Shown here in pieces: positions 23,076 to 34,100 of a DNA stretch of 64,000 nt. This DNA is from Tribonema minus (Eukaryota; Sar; Xanthophyceae; Tribonematales; Tribonemataceae), in the NCBI GenBank assembly GCA_017506865.1, contig JAFCMP010000013.1:496001-560000 (forward strand), read 5' to 3'. A program made the translations under genes and the position numbers. The number at the start of each line of letters is the position of its first letter. Within the stretch, counting starts at the first letter, position 1. The notes below the pieces were generated by a model that worked only from the letters and a program-made list of their open reading frames with translations, was not told the DNA's origin and did no database searches.

Positions 23076-26000
23076 ATGCTGAAGCGAGGCCTCCGCAGGC
23101 GGCGGACTCAACGCTGCCGTAAGATTAAAGGTCATGCGCAGGACGAGAGCAGCGTCTGCAGCAGCGGGAGCGCGACCGAGGTGGAACTGCTGCTTGACGA
23201 AGAGCCTATCCCTATACAGCCTATTCAGGCAGCGGCCAGGATGGACGTGGGCCTCTGGGAGGCTGTCTTCTCGTTCATTGGGCCCGGTCACTTTCTGCAG
23301 CTGGCTGTATCCAAGGAGTGGAGAACAGCATATAGTGCTGGCACTGGCAGCACCAGCACCGCCGTCGAGTTTTTCGCAGGTATCATCAAGTGATTTGTTT
23401 GCAGTAACCTGGTCAATTTCCATTGCAGTGCTGCTGATTTTCTTCTAGCATTTGTGCATATTTTGTAGATTTTCTACGCTGTGGCATGCAGCAATTGTAG
23501 TCTGCACGGCTCTGACGCACATCTTGTCATGGCCCGAGCGCATATCCTGACATACCCAACAAAGTCATTCACTGCACAACACTCTGTGCTAAAGTGCGTG
23601 ACGTTGCCCTGCACCGCGACACAGCGTGATACCAATGTGCCATGTCGCCTTCAACTGCCTGATCCCCCCCCCCACACACACACTCAGACGACCTGGTGCA
23701 GCTGCGGTGGGCTCTCGACGCGGGCTGCCCGCGCAACGGCTGGGTCTGCGCCGCCGTCGCGCGCTGCGGCCGCCTGCGCCTCCTCCAGTTCGCGCGCGAC
23801 AGCGGCTGCCGCTGGGACGAGAAGACGTGCGCGGCGGCGGCCGCGGGCGGCCATCTCGCCGTACTCAGGTGGGGGCGCGCGCTGCAACGAGCTCAGAGCG
23901 GGCAGTACATGTCTTTGCATGCCTCATAAATTTCAAAGCATGCTGATGATGGCGTTCGCGGCGTTGAAGGGGGACGCAGCAGCAGCAGCAGCAGCAGCGG
24001 GCGGGCATCTCGCCGTGCTCAGGTGCGGGGCGGGCGCTAAACCGCCAGAGTGGGCCGTACGTGGGCGCCTCAGGCACTTCGACGCGTGTCCATTGCTGGC
24101 GCCCGCGCGTTGAGCGGTTGCTGAAATGAGCTCACAACGGGCAGTACATGTATGCCTCGCGTACTTCAAAGTATGCTGATGTTGGCGTCCGCAGTGTTGA
24201 GGGGGGACGCAGCAGCAGCAGCAGCAGAAAGCGGGCATCTCGCCGTGCTGAGGCGGGAGCAGGCGCTGGACTTCTGCCGCCATGGGGTCGGCATATTTGG
24301 CATTGCAACTGCTGACGCGAGACGCACTGGTGATGTTGATCTCAGATGCATTGCTGGTGCGGTGCCTTTACACGGCAGGCGGCCGCTCTGCTGTGCTGAG
24401 GAAGGAACAGGCGCTGAGTTATTCGAGCTCGTGACAGTAGCAGGAGTCATTTGCGAGTGTCAAAGTGTGCTCATGCTGGTAACGAAACCACTCAGTCGAA
24501 ATCTGTGATCCGATGCGACGGCATGCAGGTGGCGACCTCGCTGCGCTAAGGTAGGATCAGACTCTGAACTGACTTGGGCTTGTGGCAGGCAGCATTCGTA
24601 TGCCATAGAGTATGCATACGCTGGCACTGAAAGTGTGAGCATGATATCCGTTTCTGCGGCGGGTGGTGCAGTGCTCAGGCTGGGCAGGCGCAGCAGAAAG
24701 TCGTGGTGAGCAGTGATGACAAATGAAACTGTTAGGGATCAATTGCCACTAGACTTCCTGAACGCTCAATCTTTCAATTGGCAACTGCTTGTCACAATCA
24801 TGGGCCGGCGAGTCAGTGCAGCGCCATGCAACTCGGTGGAATCCTCCCTTGGCACTGACGACGCGACCGTCGCAGCACTGTCGGGAGCAAGCGCCGACGC
24901 CTGACCTCGACCGTAACCTCACAGGCTCGCGAGCGCAGAGACATTTCCGCTGCGCCTGGTAGGACGCGAGACGGGCAAACGCGCTACGTGCCAAACACGG
25001 TACTCGCTGTCCACGCACCTAGCAATAATGATAAAACTTCAAGTATAGTGGAAACGAATCAAAAGATCGTAGAGCTCCAGATGACAAGGGGTGGTGGTCA
25101 GCCGCCAGTGCCTTCCACCAATAACTGCTTAGTAATCCATTGAGAGCTGATGCTTTGCGTCGTCTCGCGCCGCAGGTGCGCGGGCGAGCAGGACTGCCCA
25201 TGGCCGAAACACGATAATCGCTGTGCACGCACCTTGCTGAAACCATAATGAAAGTACTTCAATGTGTCATCTATTGACAACCAATGCACTCCGTGGTATC
25301 GCGCCGCAGGTGGGCGCACGAGCAGGGCTGCCTGTGGAGCGGGTGGACGTGCGAGGCGGCGGCGGAGGGGGGGCATCTTCAAGTCTTGAAGTTCGCACGC
25401 GAGCGCGGCTGCCTCTGGGACGAGCGCACCTGCATCGGCGCGGCGCGCGGCGGCCATCTTCCAGTGTTGAAGTTTGCCTTCGAGGCCGGCTGCCCGATCT
25501 CCGACAGGTAGGGTTGCACGAAAAAGATGTTTGGGCCACGCGAATACGGCGTGTTTGGGGCGTATTTGGCAACCAGGAATACGTCTCAAGCAAACCTCAA
25601 CATGACGACATGCCGCGCAAAGGGCGTATCTGTGGGGCATGCGGGGAGTCTGCGCGGTTCTGAGCATACAGCAGTCCACCACAAAAGCGGCATCATGCAA
25701 ACTCAGACATTAACTTCAGTATTCGCTTCCTGTGTGCAACTCTAACCTTACGACAGGGCGTGCTCTGCGGCAGCCGCCGGCGGGCACCTCGAGGTGCTGC
25801 AGTGGGCGCGCCACCGCGGCTGCCCGTTCTCGCCGCGCACCGCCGCCGCCGCCGCCGCCGGCGGCCACCTCGCAATGCTGCGCTGGGCGTGCGGCGACGG
25901 GTGCCCCGTGGACGCGGACGCGTGCGCAAACGCCGCCGCGCGCGGCCACCTCGCAGTGCTGCGCTGGCTGCGCGAGGAGGCGCGCGCGCCGTGGGACGCG

Positions 26001-27294
26001 CGCACGTGCGCCGCCGCCGCGCGCGGGGGGCACCTGCACGTGCTGCGCTGGGCGCGGGAGGAGGCCGGCGGCGCTGGCGGCGGCGGCGGCGCTGGCGGCG
26101 GCGGCGGCGCTGGCAACGGCGGCGGAGGCGGCGGTGGCGGTGCTGGCGGCGGCAATGGCGGCGGCGGCGGTGGCAATGGCGGCGGCAGCGGCGCGTGCCC
26201 GTGGGATGGCACCACGACGGCGGCAGCGGCGCGCGCGGGGCAGCTCGCGACGCTGCGCTACGCGCTGCGCGGCGGCTGCGACGCGGGCGAGGGTGCGGTG
26301 CTGGCAGCGGCGGCGGGCGGGCACGTCGCGGCGCTGGCGGAGCTGCGCGCCGCGGGCGCGCCGCTGACGCCGGCGCTGTGCGCGCTGGCGGCGGACGCGG
26401 GGGACGAGCGCGTGCTGGAGTGGGCGCGCGCCGCGGGTGCGCCGTGGGACGCGGCGATGGCGGCGGCGGCGGCGGCGCGCGGGCGGCTGCGCGTGCTGCG
26501 CTGGGCGCACGACAGGTGAGGCGGGGGCGCCTTTCTTTGAAGGCTGGGCTGCGTTGAAAGTTTGCAGAATCGAGACACGCGCACTGCTAGGTGCGACGCG
26601 CTGTCCAATGTGGTGACGGCGGCTACGGTGGCGGAACGGGGGCGATTTGGTCCTGCGGCGGGTGTATGACAGGTGAGAGGGATGTTGATTGAACCATTGC
26701 TGCGTGGAACGCCACGGGGAGAGGCTGGGGGGAGGGGGGGCGGGGGGCGCGGTAACATGAGCGCTTGCGTGTGTTTACCGGTCACTATGTCCAAGCATGT
26801 TCTGCTTTGGAGGATACGCTCGCCAGTGTACAGCTGCTGCCGCGTGGGAACGCGCATGGGTGTCAGTGGCATCACTGTCACGCATGAAGAATGCGCACTG
26901 ACTGTGAGCGCTACGCACGCGCGCCCTATCATCGCGCAGGGGGTGCCCCATGGACGAGCGCACGTGCGCCAACGCGGCCGGCGGCGGCCACCTCGAGCTC
27001 CTGCGCTGGGCGCGCGAGCACGGCGCCCCCTGGGACGCGCGCACCTGCAGCGCCGCGGCGGCACGCGGCCACCTGCGCGCGCTGCAGTGGGCGCGCGCCA
27101 GCGGCTGCCCCTGGGACGCGGACTGCTGCAGCAGGGCGGCGGCGGGGGGGTATCTGGAGTGCCTGCGGTGGGCGCTGGAGGAGGGGGGGTGCCCCTGGGA
27201 CGGGGGGGCGTGCCTGCGCCTCGCTGCGGGGAACTGCCAGTACAAGGTGCTGCGGTACATCAAGGCGCGCATCTGCGAGGAGCACGGGTGGTAG
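23076..27294 (+). CDS. Multi-exon ankyrin-like repeat protein
   Basis: Five exons join in phase: 23076-23379, 23688-23868, 25310-25507, 25757-26515 and 26940-27294, giving 598 residues. After a basic N-terminus comes MDVGLWEAVFSFIGPGHFLQ, the helical leader seen in many stramenopile ankyrin proteins. About 14 degenerate 26-27-residue repeats follow, of the form GGHLxVLRWAxExGCPWDxRTCxxAA. The last three introns all fall in phase 2 at an AG|G arginine codon, after LR or DR, so exon borders coincide with repeat structure. The fourth exon holds a Gly-rich insert from about 26067 to 26196. The protein is probably a scaffold for protein binding; partner and location are unknown. Met23076 was chosen because a basic stretch follows; Met at 23242 (MDVGLW) is the alternative. 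Confidence 0.85.
23985..25230 (+). repeat. Ghost copies of ankyrin exon edges in one intron
   Basis: Decaying copies of the end of the 23688-23868 exon (GGGCATCTCGCCGTGCTCAG) lie at about 23995-24021, 24228-24255, 24375-24402, 24524-24550 and 24657-24680, mostly keeping the AG|G junction. At about 25150-25200 one copy of the following exon's 5' edge (CTCGCGCCGCAGGTGCGCG) precedes the real acceptor at 25309. A dispersed repeat copy occupies about 25045-25130. Confidence 0.75.
25045..25130 (+). repeat. Dispersed repeat, copy C
   Basis: This copy has blocks GAATCAAAAGATCGTAGAGC, CCAGATGACAAGGGGTGG, CAGCCGCCAGTG and CCTTCCACCAATAAC. It lies in an intron of the ankyrin-repeat gene, in sense orientation. 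Confidence 0.7.
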
Positions 27295-28822
27295 CGGCGG
27301 GGGGGGGGGTTCGAGAGTTTTTTTTGGGGGGGGCGGGGGGGGGGGAGGGGGAACGGAACACAAAGCTGCTGAAAGCATTCCCGTGCTGGCAGCACACATG
27401 GTGGTGCGGGGTCGGGGGTGGGGGGGAGGGGTGTCTGCGTTGAACACAACGCTGCGGATAAAAGCATCCCCTTGCTGGGGGGGGGGGGGGAGGGGATGCT
27501 GCTCTGAACATGACGCCGCGGATAAAAGCATCCATGTGCCTGGCAGCACAGATGGTGGTGCGGTGCCTGGCGGTCTCCAGGTGCTGCAGCTCATCAGCGC
27601 GATGCCGGCTTCGACCTGGGTGGGAGGGGGGGGGGGAGACGGCAGCTAAGGCAGTGCCATGTGCTTGAGCTTTGATGCAGCAGTGGCGTGCCGCCATTTT
27701 CTGGGGTGGGGGGTGAGGGGGGGGGGGGGCAGAGGTGGCAGTTGCCCAAGGCAAACGGGCAACAGGCCGCTGTATTGGGGGGGGGAAGGGGGGGGGGGGG
27801 GGTACATATGTCGGGGAGGCCTGTCAAGGGGGCCTTGCGTGGCCCCACGATTGCGGTAGCGCACCCGGCAGTTGCGCATTGCATGATCTGTTCTCAGGTG
27901 TTCCATTCCAGCATTGCGGTGCCGCCGCCACGGCCGAACCAGTGTATTCAAGGGGTGTGTAGCCACCAACCTCCCGGGTACACAGTGAGAGGATCCAGAA
28001 CCATGAGTGTTCCATTCCGGCTCTGGTAGGCCCGCCACAGTGCAAGGGTGTAGGTGGGATCCTGACCGCATAAATGTGTCCGTCAAATCAAAGCAGGTGG
28101 TTGTCTAGGTACATGTTCCTGTAGTTAGCGTGGTGGGAGCGATTTTTCCCGGCTTGGCTCAACAGATGTGAACTAGCCACGCCAACGCAAGTGAAGTGCT
28201 GGCAATGATGCCCTGTGCATGCAAGTGCAGCGCACCAACTGTATGTTAGCTTATGCATACAGCTCAGGCGTTATAGAGACACTACAACCACTCCCGCTCC
28301 TCCTCCATAATATATGTACATTACCCACCAAAACGTGTAGACTGCCAAGCTATTTGGCCTTTTTCACTCATGGGTGGTGCATGCGAATCTGCCTCTGTTG
28401 CTCAAGACTTAGTTGTGCAGCTTCTGTCGTCACCTGTGGGGTGTGTCAGATGGCTGGTTGATGCTGTCCTTATGGCATCTGAATGCTGAACTCGCCGACA
28501 TGCTACACATAGCATTGTTGCACAGCCGACGCCAAAATAAAGCAGCAGTCTTTACTCATTGCAATCATCGTGATGGACCAGGCTAAACTCCAATTCACAA
28601 AGGGCACTGACACGACAGACCAGATTCAATTTTTTTTCAACTTCAACTTAGCTTTGGCGCGCTCAGTGTGTGCGTGCTGCCTGACGAACAATTGCGGTCG
28701 TGGTCAAGCTACTAGAACTTTCTAGGACTTTAGTAACGGAGGAGACACCCGCGGGGACCAGCGGCGAGCGCCGTCACTTCCTACTCAGGTGCTTGAGCAG
28801 CAGAAAATCGCTCCCCCCGAGG
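27295..28822. other. Intergenic stretch with many poly-G tracts
   Basis: G homopolymers of roughly 8-20 bases recur at about 27301-27352, 27411-27430, 27478-27495, 27627-27640, 27715-27731 and 27777-27803. Two diverged copies of a unit with AAAGCAT...CTGGCAGCACA and TGGTGGTGCGG lie at about 27372-27412 and 27524-27566. No gene was supported. The long open frames on either strand are products of the homopolymers. Confidence 0.6.
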
Positions 28823-30349
28823 ATGCGGAGGTCAAAGAGAGTGCAAGGCAGAGCGCAAGCGATCAGCACTGGCGGGGAGCAGCTTAACGTTGTGGCAGTC
28901 TGTCAGATCATGGCGGCCGCCTCGCTGTTGCCGAAGCCAGCCTGGGAGCTGAACAGGGAGCTCAGACGCGGGGTGAGACTGGCTGTGCAGGTCAACTACA
29001 CCACTGGCATGCCTCGTGGCGTGCTGCGAAGTGTGCTTGCGACCAAGGCAGTCAAAGGCCTAACGGTGCATAACGCGGGGCACCATGACCTGGCAGATTG
29101 CATACTTACAGCAGAGCTGCAGAGCGTTGACGACATGCTTCCGGCCATGCTCGATCATCTCCAGAGCTTCACAGTCACCAGCCTACGTAAGGACCAGTGG
29201 GACGACCTAGCGGAAGTGCTCGAGTCGCTGCCGGATAGCGTGCGGCGTGTCAGCATCAGCAGCGATTACCTCGACCGCAGCCTCGGCGCCAATCTTCCCT
29301 GTCGCTTCATCGACATGCAGCATGTTCCCCTGCCGCCGCGCTGTGAGACGTTGGAGCTGAGCAGCATTCATCGGCTGCGCTGCCAGTTCCCCGCATCGCT
29401 CACTAGCGTCAGCCTGGTGAACTGCTGCCTCACGGCAGTGCCGCAGCTGCCGGAACCAGCAACTAGCGTCCGCCTCGGCATTCATTTCGCGTACAACGTG
29501 CCGCAACCGATAGCGTTCACCCTGCCCGGCGGCCTCCGTGACCTCCATCTCGAGGACTGGAGCCCGCAGTGGGCGATAGAATCATGGCCGCCCACCCTCA
29601 AGTCCCTCAAAGTTCACTACAGAGACACCGATCCAGCGCTTCCAGCCCACCCGCTAGCGCCGCTGCTGCACGCGCTCGAGACCCTCGTCGCGACCGCGCC
29701 ATGCACCTCGGGGCAGCTTCCCATCCTCGCCGGCGAACTTCCGCCGTGCCTCCGCACGCTCGATCTCGAGGGCTGCTGCAAGTTCAAGAGCGCGCTCGGC
29801 CCGCTGCCCCCAAACCTCAGCTCGCTGCGCCTGCCCCCCTGGTTCGAGCGCGACCTGGGGCCGCTGCCGGAGAGCCTGACGGCGCTGCACATGCGCAGGG
29901 AGATATTCGGCGCGTCCGCCGTCTTCGATCGGCCGCTCGGCGCACTGCCGCCATCGCTGCGCATTCTCGACCTCGAAGGCGCCGCGCTCTTCAATCACGC
30001 GCTGGGGTGCCTGCCGCGCGCGCTGCGCAAGCTGCGCCTCGGCGACAGTTACTCCCGGCCCCTGGCCGCGCTGCCGCCGGCGCTGGAGGTTCTCGTGCTG
30101 GGGCGCGCTTTCGACGGGGAGCTGCAGCCGCAGGTGCTGCCGCGCACGCTGCGCGTGTTCCACATGGGCGAGCGGTTCCGCGCGCCAGTGGCGCTCCCCG
30201 CGGCCCTGGAGGAACTGGTCATCGGCGACAGTTACACGCTTCGGCTGACTCTGAGGCCGTCGTTAAAGACGCTGCTGGTGGGGGCAGAGTATCGGCACGC
30301 GATACCGCGTCTGCCGAAAACGCGGCACCTGCATCGCGGCTATTGGTAG
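28823..30349 (+). CDS. FNIP/LRR-like repeat protein, single exon
   Basis: An intact frame encodes 508 residues from the first in-frame ATG. After an N-terminal domain of about 150 residues that I do not recognise, the rest consists of 20-25-residue repeats in which LP is followed by a L..L.L pattern: LGPLPPNLSSLRLP, LGALPPSLRILDLEG, LAALPPALEVLVLG. This is the FNIP-type variant of LRR, common in amoebae, some algae and giant viruses. It would form a solenoid for protein contact. Unlike its neighbours the gene has no intron, and no ghost copies surround it. The frame is open upstream to a CTCAG at about 28790, so an upstream exon is possible. Confidence 0.75.
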   Translation: MRRSKRVQGRAQAISTGGEQLNVVAVCQIMAAASLLPKPAWELNRELRRGVRLAVQVNYTTGMPRGVLRSVLATKAVKGLTVHNAGHHDLADCILTAELQSVDDMLPAMLDHLQSFTVTSLRKDQWDDLAEVLESLPDSVRRVSISSDYLDRSLGANLPCRFIDMQHVPLPPRCETLELSSIHRLRCQFPASLTSVSLVNCCLTAVPQLPEPATSVRLGIHFAYNVPQPIAFTLPGGLRDLHLEDWSPQWAIESWPPTLKSLKVHYRDTDPALPAHPLAPLLHALETLVATAPCTSGQLPILAGELPPCLRTLDLEGCCKFKSALGPLPPNLSSLRLPPWFERDLGPLPESLTALHMRREIFGASAVFDRPLGALPPSLRILDLEGAALFNHALGCLPRALRKLRLGDSYSRPLAALPPALEVLVLGRAFDGELQPQVLPRTLRVFHMGERFRAPVALPAALEELVIGDSYTLRLTLRPSLKTLLVGAEYRHAIPRLPKTRHLHRGYW

Positions 30350-31188
30350 TGCTGCGTCGGCTGCAGGTGCTGCGTTGGCATCGCGTTGCGTGCTGGCAGC
30401 CTGCTCAAGATCTCAGGCAGCTGCGATGCTGTAGTTGTCATTTGTTGCGCATCATCGCCTGTAGAGGCATGTTTCCATTCATTTAGGATAGTTCGGAAGG
30501 CTCACCCAGACACGGCTGGTTCTGCTGTTGGCTCAGACCATCACCCACAATCACAACTCAATTGGCAGTGTGCCATCAGGGTGTCCAGTGTCTTGTCTAG
30601 AGCCTCACCTGCGGCCTTTGACAGCATGTGCTTACATGACACTGCTACATTGCATGGCTTCTTGTGCTTAATCAGCAATGCATACTAGCTGCTTTTTGTT
30701 GGTGCAACTTGTGGCTCATCGTGTACATGCCAGAATGCCATAGGGTTCACTATCATTGTTAACCCTTGCACCCCTCGGGATTCAGAACCACCAATGAGGG
30801 CTTCAGAGAAAGCAGCTGCTCTTGTGGTGCAGCCGCTAAAGATTCAGTGCAAATGGGACACAAGCGCATGTATGTCGCAAACACACAGGAGCTGCGAGCG
30901 TTCGCAGCTGTGCGTTGAGGGAAGAGAAGAGGGCGCACATACATCACAGCACCACACCTTGCTGCACAGGTTTTTGAACATTGCGGTGTATTGCGCTGCC
31001 AACAGGAAAGGCGTGAACAATATGAACAATGCCCACTGCCGCCACCGGAGAGAAGCCTCAACGTGTGAGCCGCCAAGTGTCAAAGCGCGCATTATGTGCC
31101 GGTGCCTGAAGGTGCTGATCTGCCTCGGCAGCAGCAGAATGCTGTCTGAGTGCAAGCGTCCAACTCTGCTTCAGCCTGTGCCATCCGT
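30350..31188. other. Convergent intergenic region
   Basis: This region lies between the stop of the FNIP-like gene (plus) and the stop of the HECT ligase gene (minus), so it holds both 3' ends. No open frame with supportive composition was found, and no terminator or polyadenylation signal stood out. Confidence 0.5.
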
Positions 31189-34100
31189 TCAGTCTCTGTC
31201 GATAATGTCCCTTGAGTTGTCCATGGCATAGATGAGCTTCTCGAGTAGGGTCGCTTGGTTTGAGTAGGGTGGGAGATGCAGCTGAGGGGGGCGATTGGGG
31301 GGGGGGGGGGGCAAACATTGGGTCAACCACCGCCAGGCATACAAGAAGACAGTACGACTGCATTGCATGCAGGCAATACGTGCACACTGCAGGCCTCCAG
31401 CACAATTGTCAAGCGCTGGCGCCAAGGCCCCACGCACTGCAATTGCCTTGAAATCCACCACAATGCCTCAAGTAAGCATCAGGCACTGCAACTGTGCGCC
31501 CAGGTGTTGTCGATACAAGGCATCTCGGCACCTGTACGGGACAGTACGACACGGTACCGAGGTGTGCTGTATCGACAACACCTGCGCGCACACGAGTCCA
31601 AACGTCACCATGCGACGTGGCCGCAATTGTGAGGCTAGCTCACCGTGATGCGTGCACGTGCGCGCGAATGGCAGCTCCCGATTGCGGAGGCCGCAACATC
31701 AACCCACGATGCCTCCTCAAGTAAACGTCCAGCACCGCAAGTCAAAAGGTTGCCATGACACACATGGCCGCGATCGTGAGGCTAGCTCACCGTATGCGTG
31801 CATGTGCGCGCGAACGGCAGGTCCCGATTGACCTGCTCCTCGCTCGCAAACGACGACGCGAAGCCCCCCTGTTGGCGGCGGCTGACTTCGAGGGGGGGGG
31901 TCAGGCCCCCCAGACCCCCCGGGGGCAGCCGCGGGCACCCCAGCACAAAGAGCAGGAAGCGCCTCTTGGTGGGGAGGTCCATGTCGCTGAGGCAGTGCAG
32001 CAGCGCTCGGAAGGGCTGCGCGCGGCGGAAGTGAGAGCAGAGCCACGTTGAAGTGATTGGATGCACGCGAGCGTATGCGCTTCGAAGCGTACAGACAGCA
32101 GAAAGGTTATCTTTTGTCCGGTGGCGAGATCAATGTCATTGAGGCAGTGCAGCAGTGCTCGGAAGGGCTGCGTGTGCGGAAGTGAGCGCAGAGCCACACT
32201 GAAGTGATTTGGTTCACAAAAATCCATGCACTTGGAAGCGTACAGACAGCAGGGAGCTCCTGTTGATTCGGTGGTGAGGTCCAGGTCGCTTAGGCAGTGC
32301 AGCAGCAATGCAGCAACGCTCGGATGGGCTGCGCACACGAAAGTGAGTGCAGAGTGTCACGCTGATGTGAGTCGGCGCACGCACCTCCAGAGATGCAGAA
32401 GGCGCAGCAGTCACGTGAGGATTGCATCAGGACATCAATGTAACCCACCAAGCAGTGGGCAGGGAAAAAGTATGGAGACAGCAGCGAGCTCCTTTAGTTC
32501 GGCGGCAAGACTGAAGTCATTTGAGGCTGTGCAGTAGCAGTGCAGCAGCGCTCGGAATGGCTGCGCATGCGGGCAGCGGCATGCAGAGCCAAGCAGACGC
32601 GGTTGGGTGCGCGCACAGCTATGGTCACACGCACCTCACGGTGGGGAGATCCATTCCGCTGACGCAGCCCAGCTTGCGAGGCCTGAGCCGGGAAGACATG
32701 ATTGTGTGCCCTCATGCAATGGGCGCCGGGCGATACCACCGCCTCCAAGTACTCACTATCGCTTCCTTTGTTGAAGGTCAGAGTAAATATTTCAAGTCTG
32801 TGACGTGAAAGCGTCAACAAATCGCTATGCACCTGTCCGTACACATCAACCCAGGGTAAAGCTGATACCTACATACCTCGCTGTTGCGCGTGTACCCCGC
32901 GCCAGGCGAAACGACAGCCTCAAGATACTCCAACGGCCAGTCCAGCGGCTCCTGACCGCACAGCTGATCTCGCAGTTCAGCTGCGCTGAACGCCCTCAGC
33001 TTGCGGGCCTGTACAGCATCGAAGAGCATACAGCAGCAGCACTGAGCAAAGGGGGCTTGAGGTGCATGGAGTGTTGTGTTCTACAGTACCAGACAGCTGA
33101 TCTCGTAGCTGCGCTGCGCTGAACGCCCGCAGCTTGCGAGCCTGCACAGTGCAGGGTCGAGGAGCGCGAAACAGCAGCAGTGAGCAAGTAGCTGAGAGGA
33201 ATGCAAGATGCACAGAACATTTAATGTTGATACTGTTCGTATGGCTGAAGCTGAACGCGAAGCATTAGCGGTTAGAAGGGGGGGCCGGAGGGGCAAATTG
33301 CTGCAGCACTGCTCAACGTTCTTCCGTCGCGCTTCTTCTGGGGTGCTTTCATTATTGTAGCAGGCATGCCAGACAAACAACAATATCATGCCTCGAGATC
33401 TTAATGGATCGTCCTTGAAAGGAAGCTACCCCCCAAGTGAATATGTGTGTACCAGAAGTGGAGGGCTCGCATTGATTCACAAACCAGTAAGGCTGAAAAA
33501 GTTGGGACTTGGCATCGTGAGGCCTGCTCCATTACCATGCGTTTTTAACAAGGGCCGCAGCACTGGCCATGCTTCGCCAAGCCCCTAGACCTGTTGCAGC
33601 TGTTAGACTGTTGGCGGGGAGCGAGATTGCTGAGCACTGCAGCACCACTCAGCGCTCTCCCGTGTGCTTTCGGCATTGCTTGAGCAAAGATACTTGACAA
33701 TGAACCAGCCAACATACTGATTTTTGTTATTTTTTGTTCAAGTCATACACATACCATAGGTGGAGCGGGCTTTCGCCCTCTGTCCAAAATCCCTCACTGC
33801 TGGCCTCAAACAAAACCTTTACACTTTGATGTATACATATGCTGCAAAGTACTTCTTTCTCACTCACGGGGAAGGCCTCCGCGCAGCCCGCAACAAACGC
33901 CTGTGCCTGCGGCACGACGCCATACCCTAGCCACTTAAGCAGCAGTTCGCCGACGAAGTGGTGAACGTTGGCAGGCGTCACGGCGGGTGCCTCGCCCGGC
34001 CCTGCAGCAGCAGCAGCAGCAGCAGCGCGCAATGGCGGCAGCGCCGGTGCGGCGCGAGCAAGGCCCATTGTGATGTTACATTACCGTATGTGATAGATGA

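Noticed and set aside
25716..26557. Long minus- and plus-strand Arg/Ala/Pro-rich open frames over the ankyrin exon
   Set aside because: They are shadow frames of a GC-rich repetitive exon. Only the plus frame with regular ankyrin-like repeats and clean splice borders is retained.
27301..27803. Poly-G rich region as a possible telomere or G-quadruplex regulator
   Set aside because: Homopolymers without TTAGGG structure occur throughout the window; no specific function can be argued from sequence alone.
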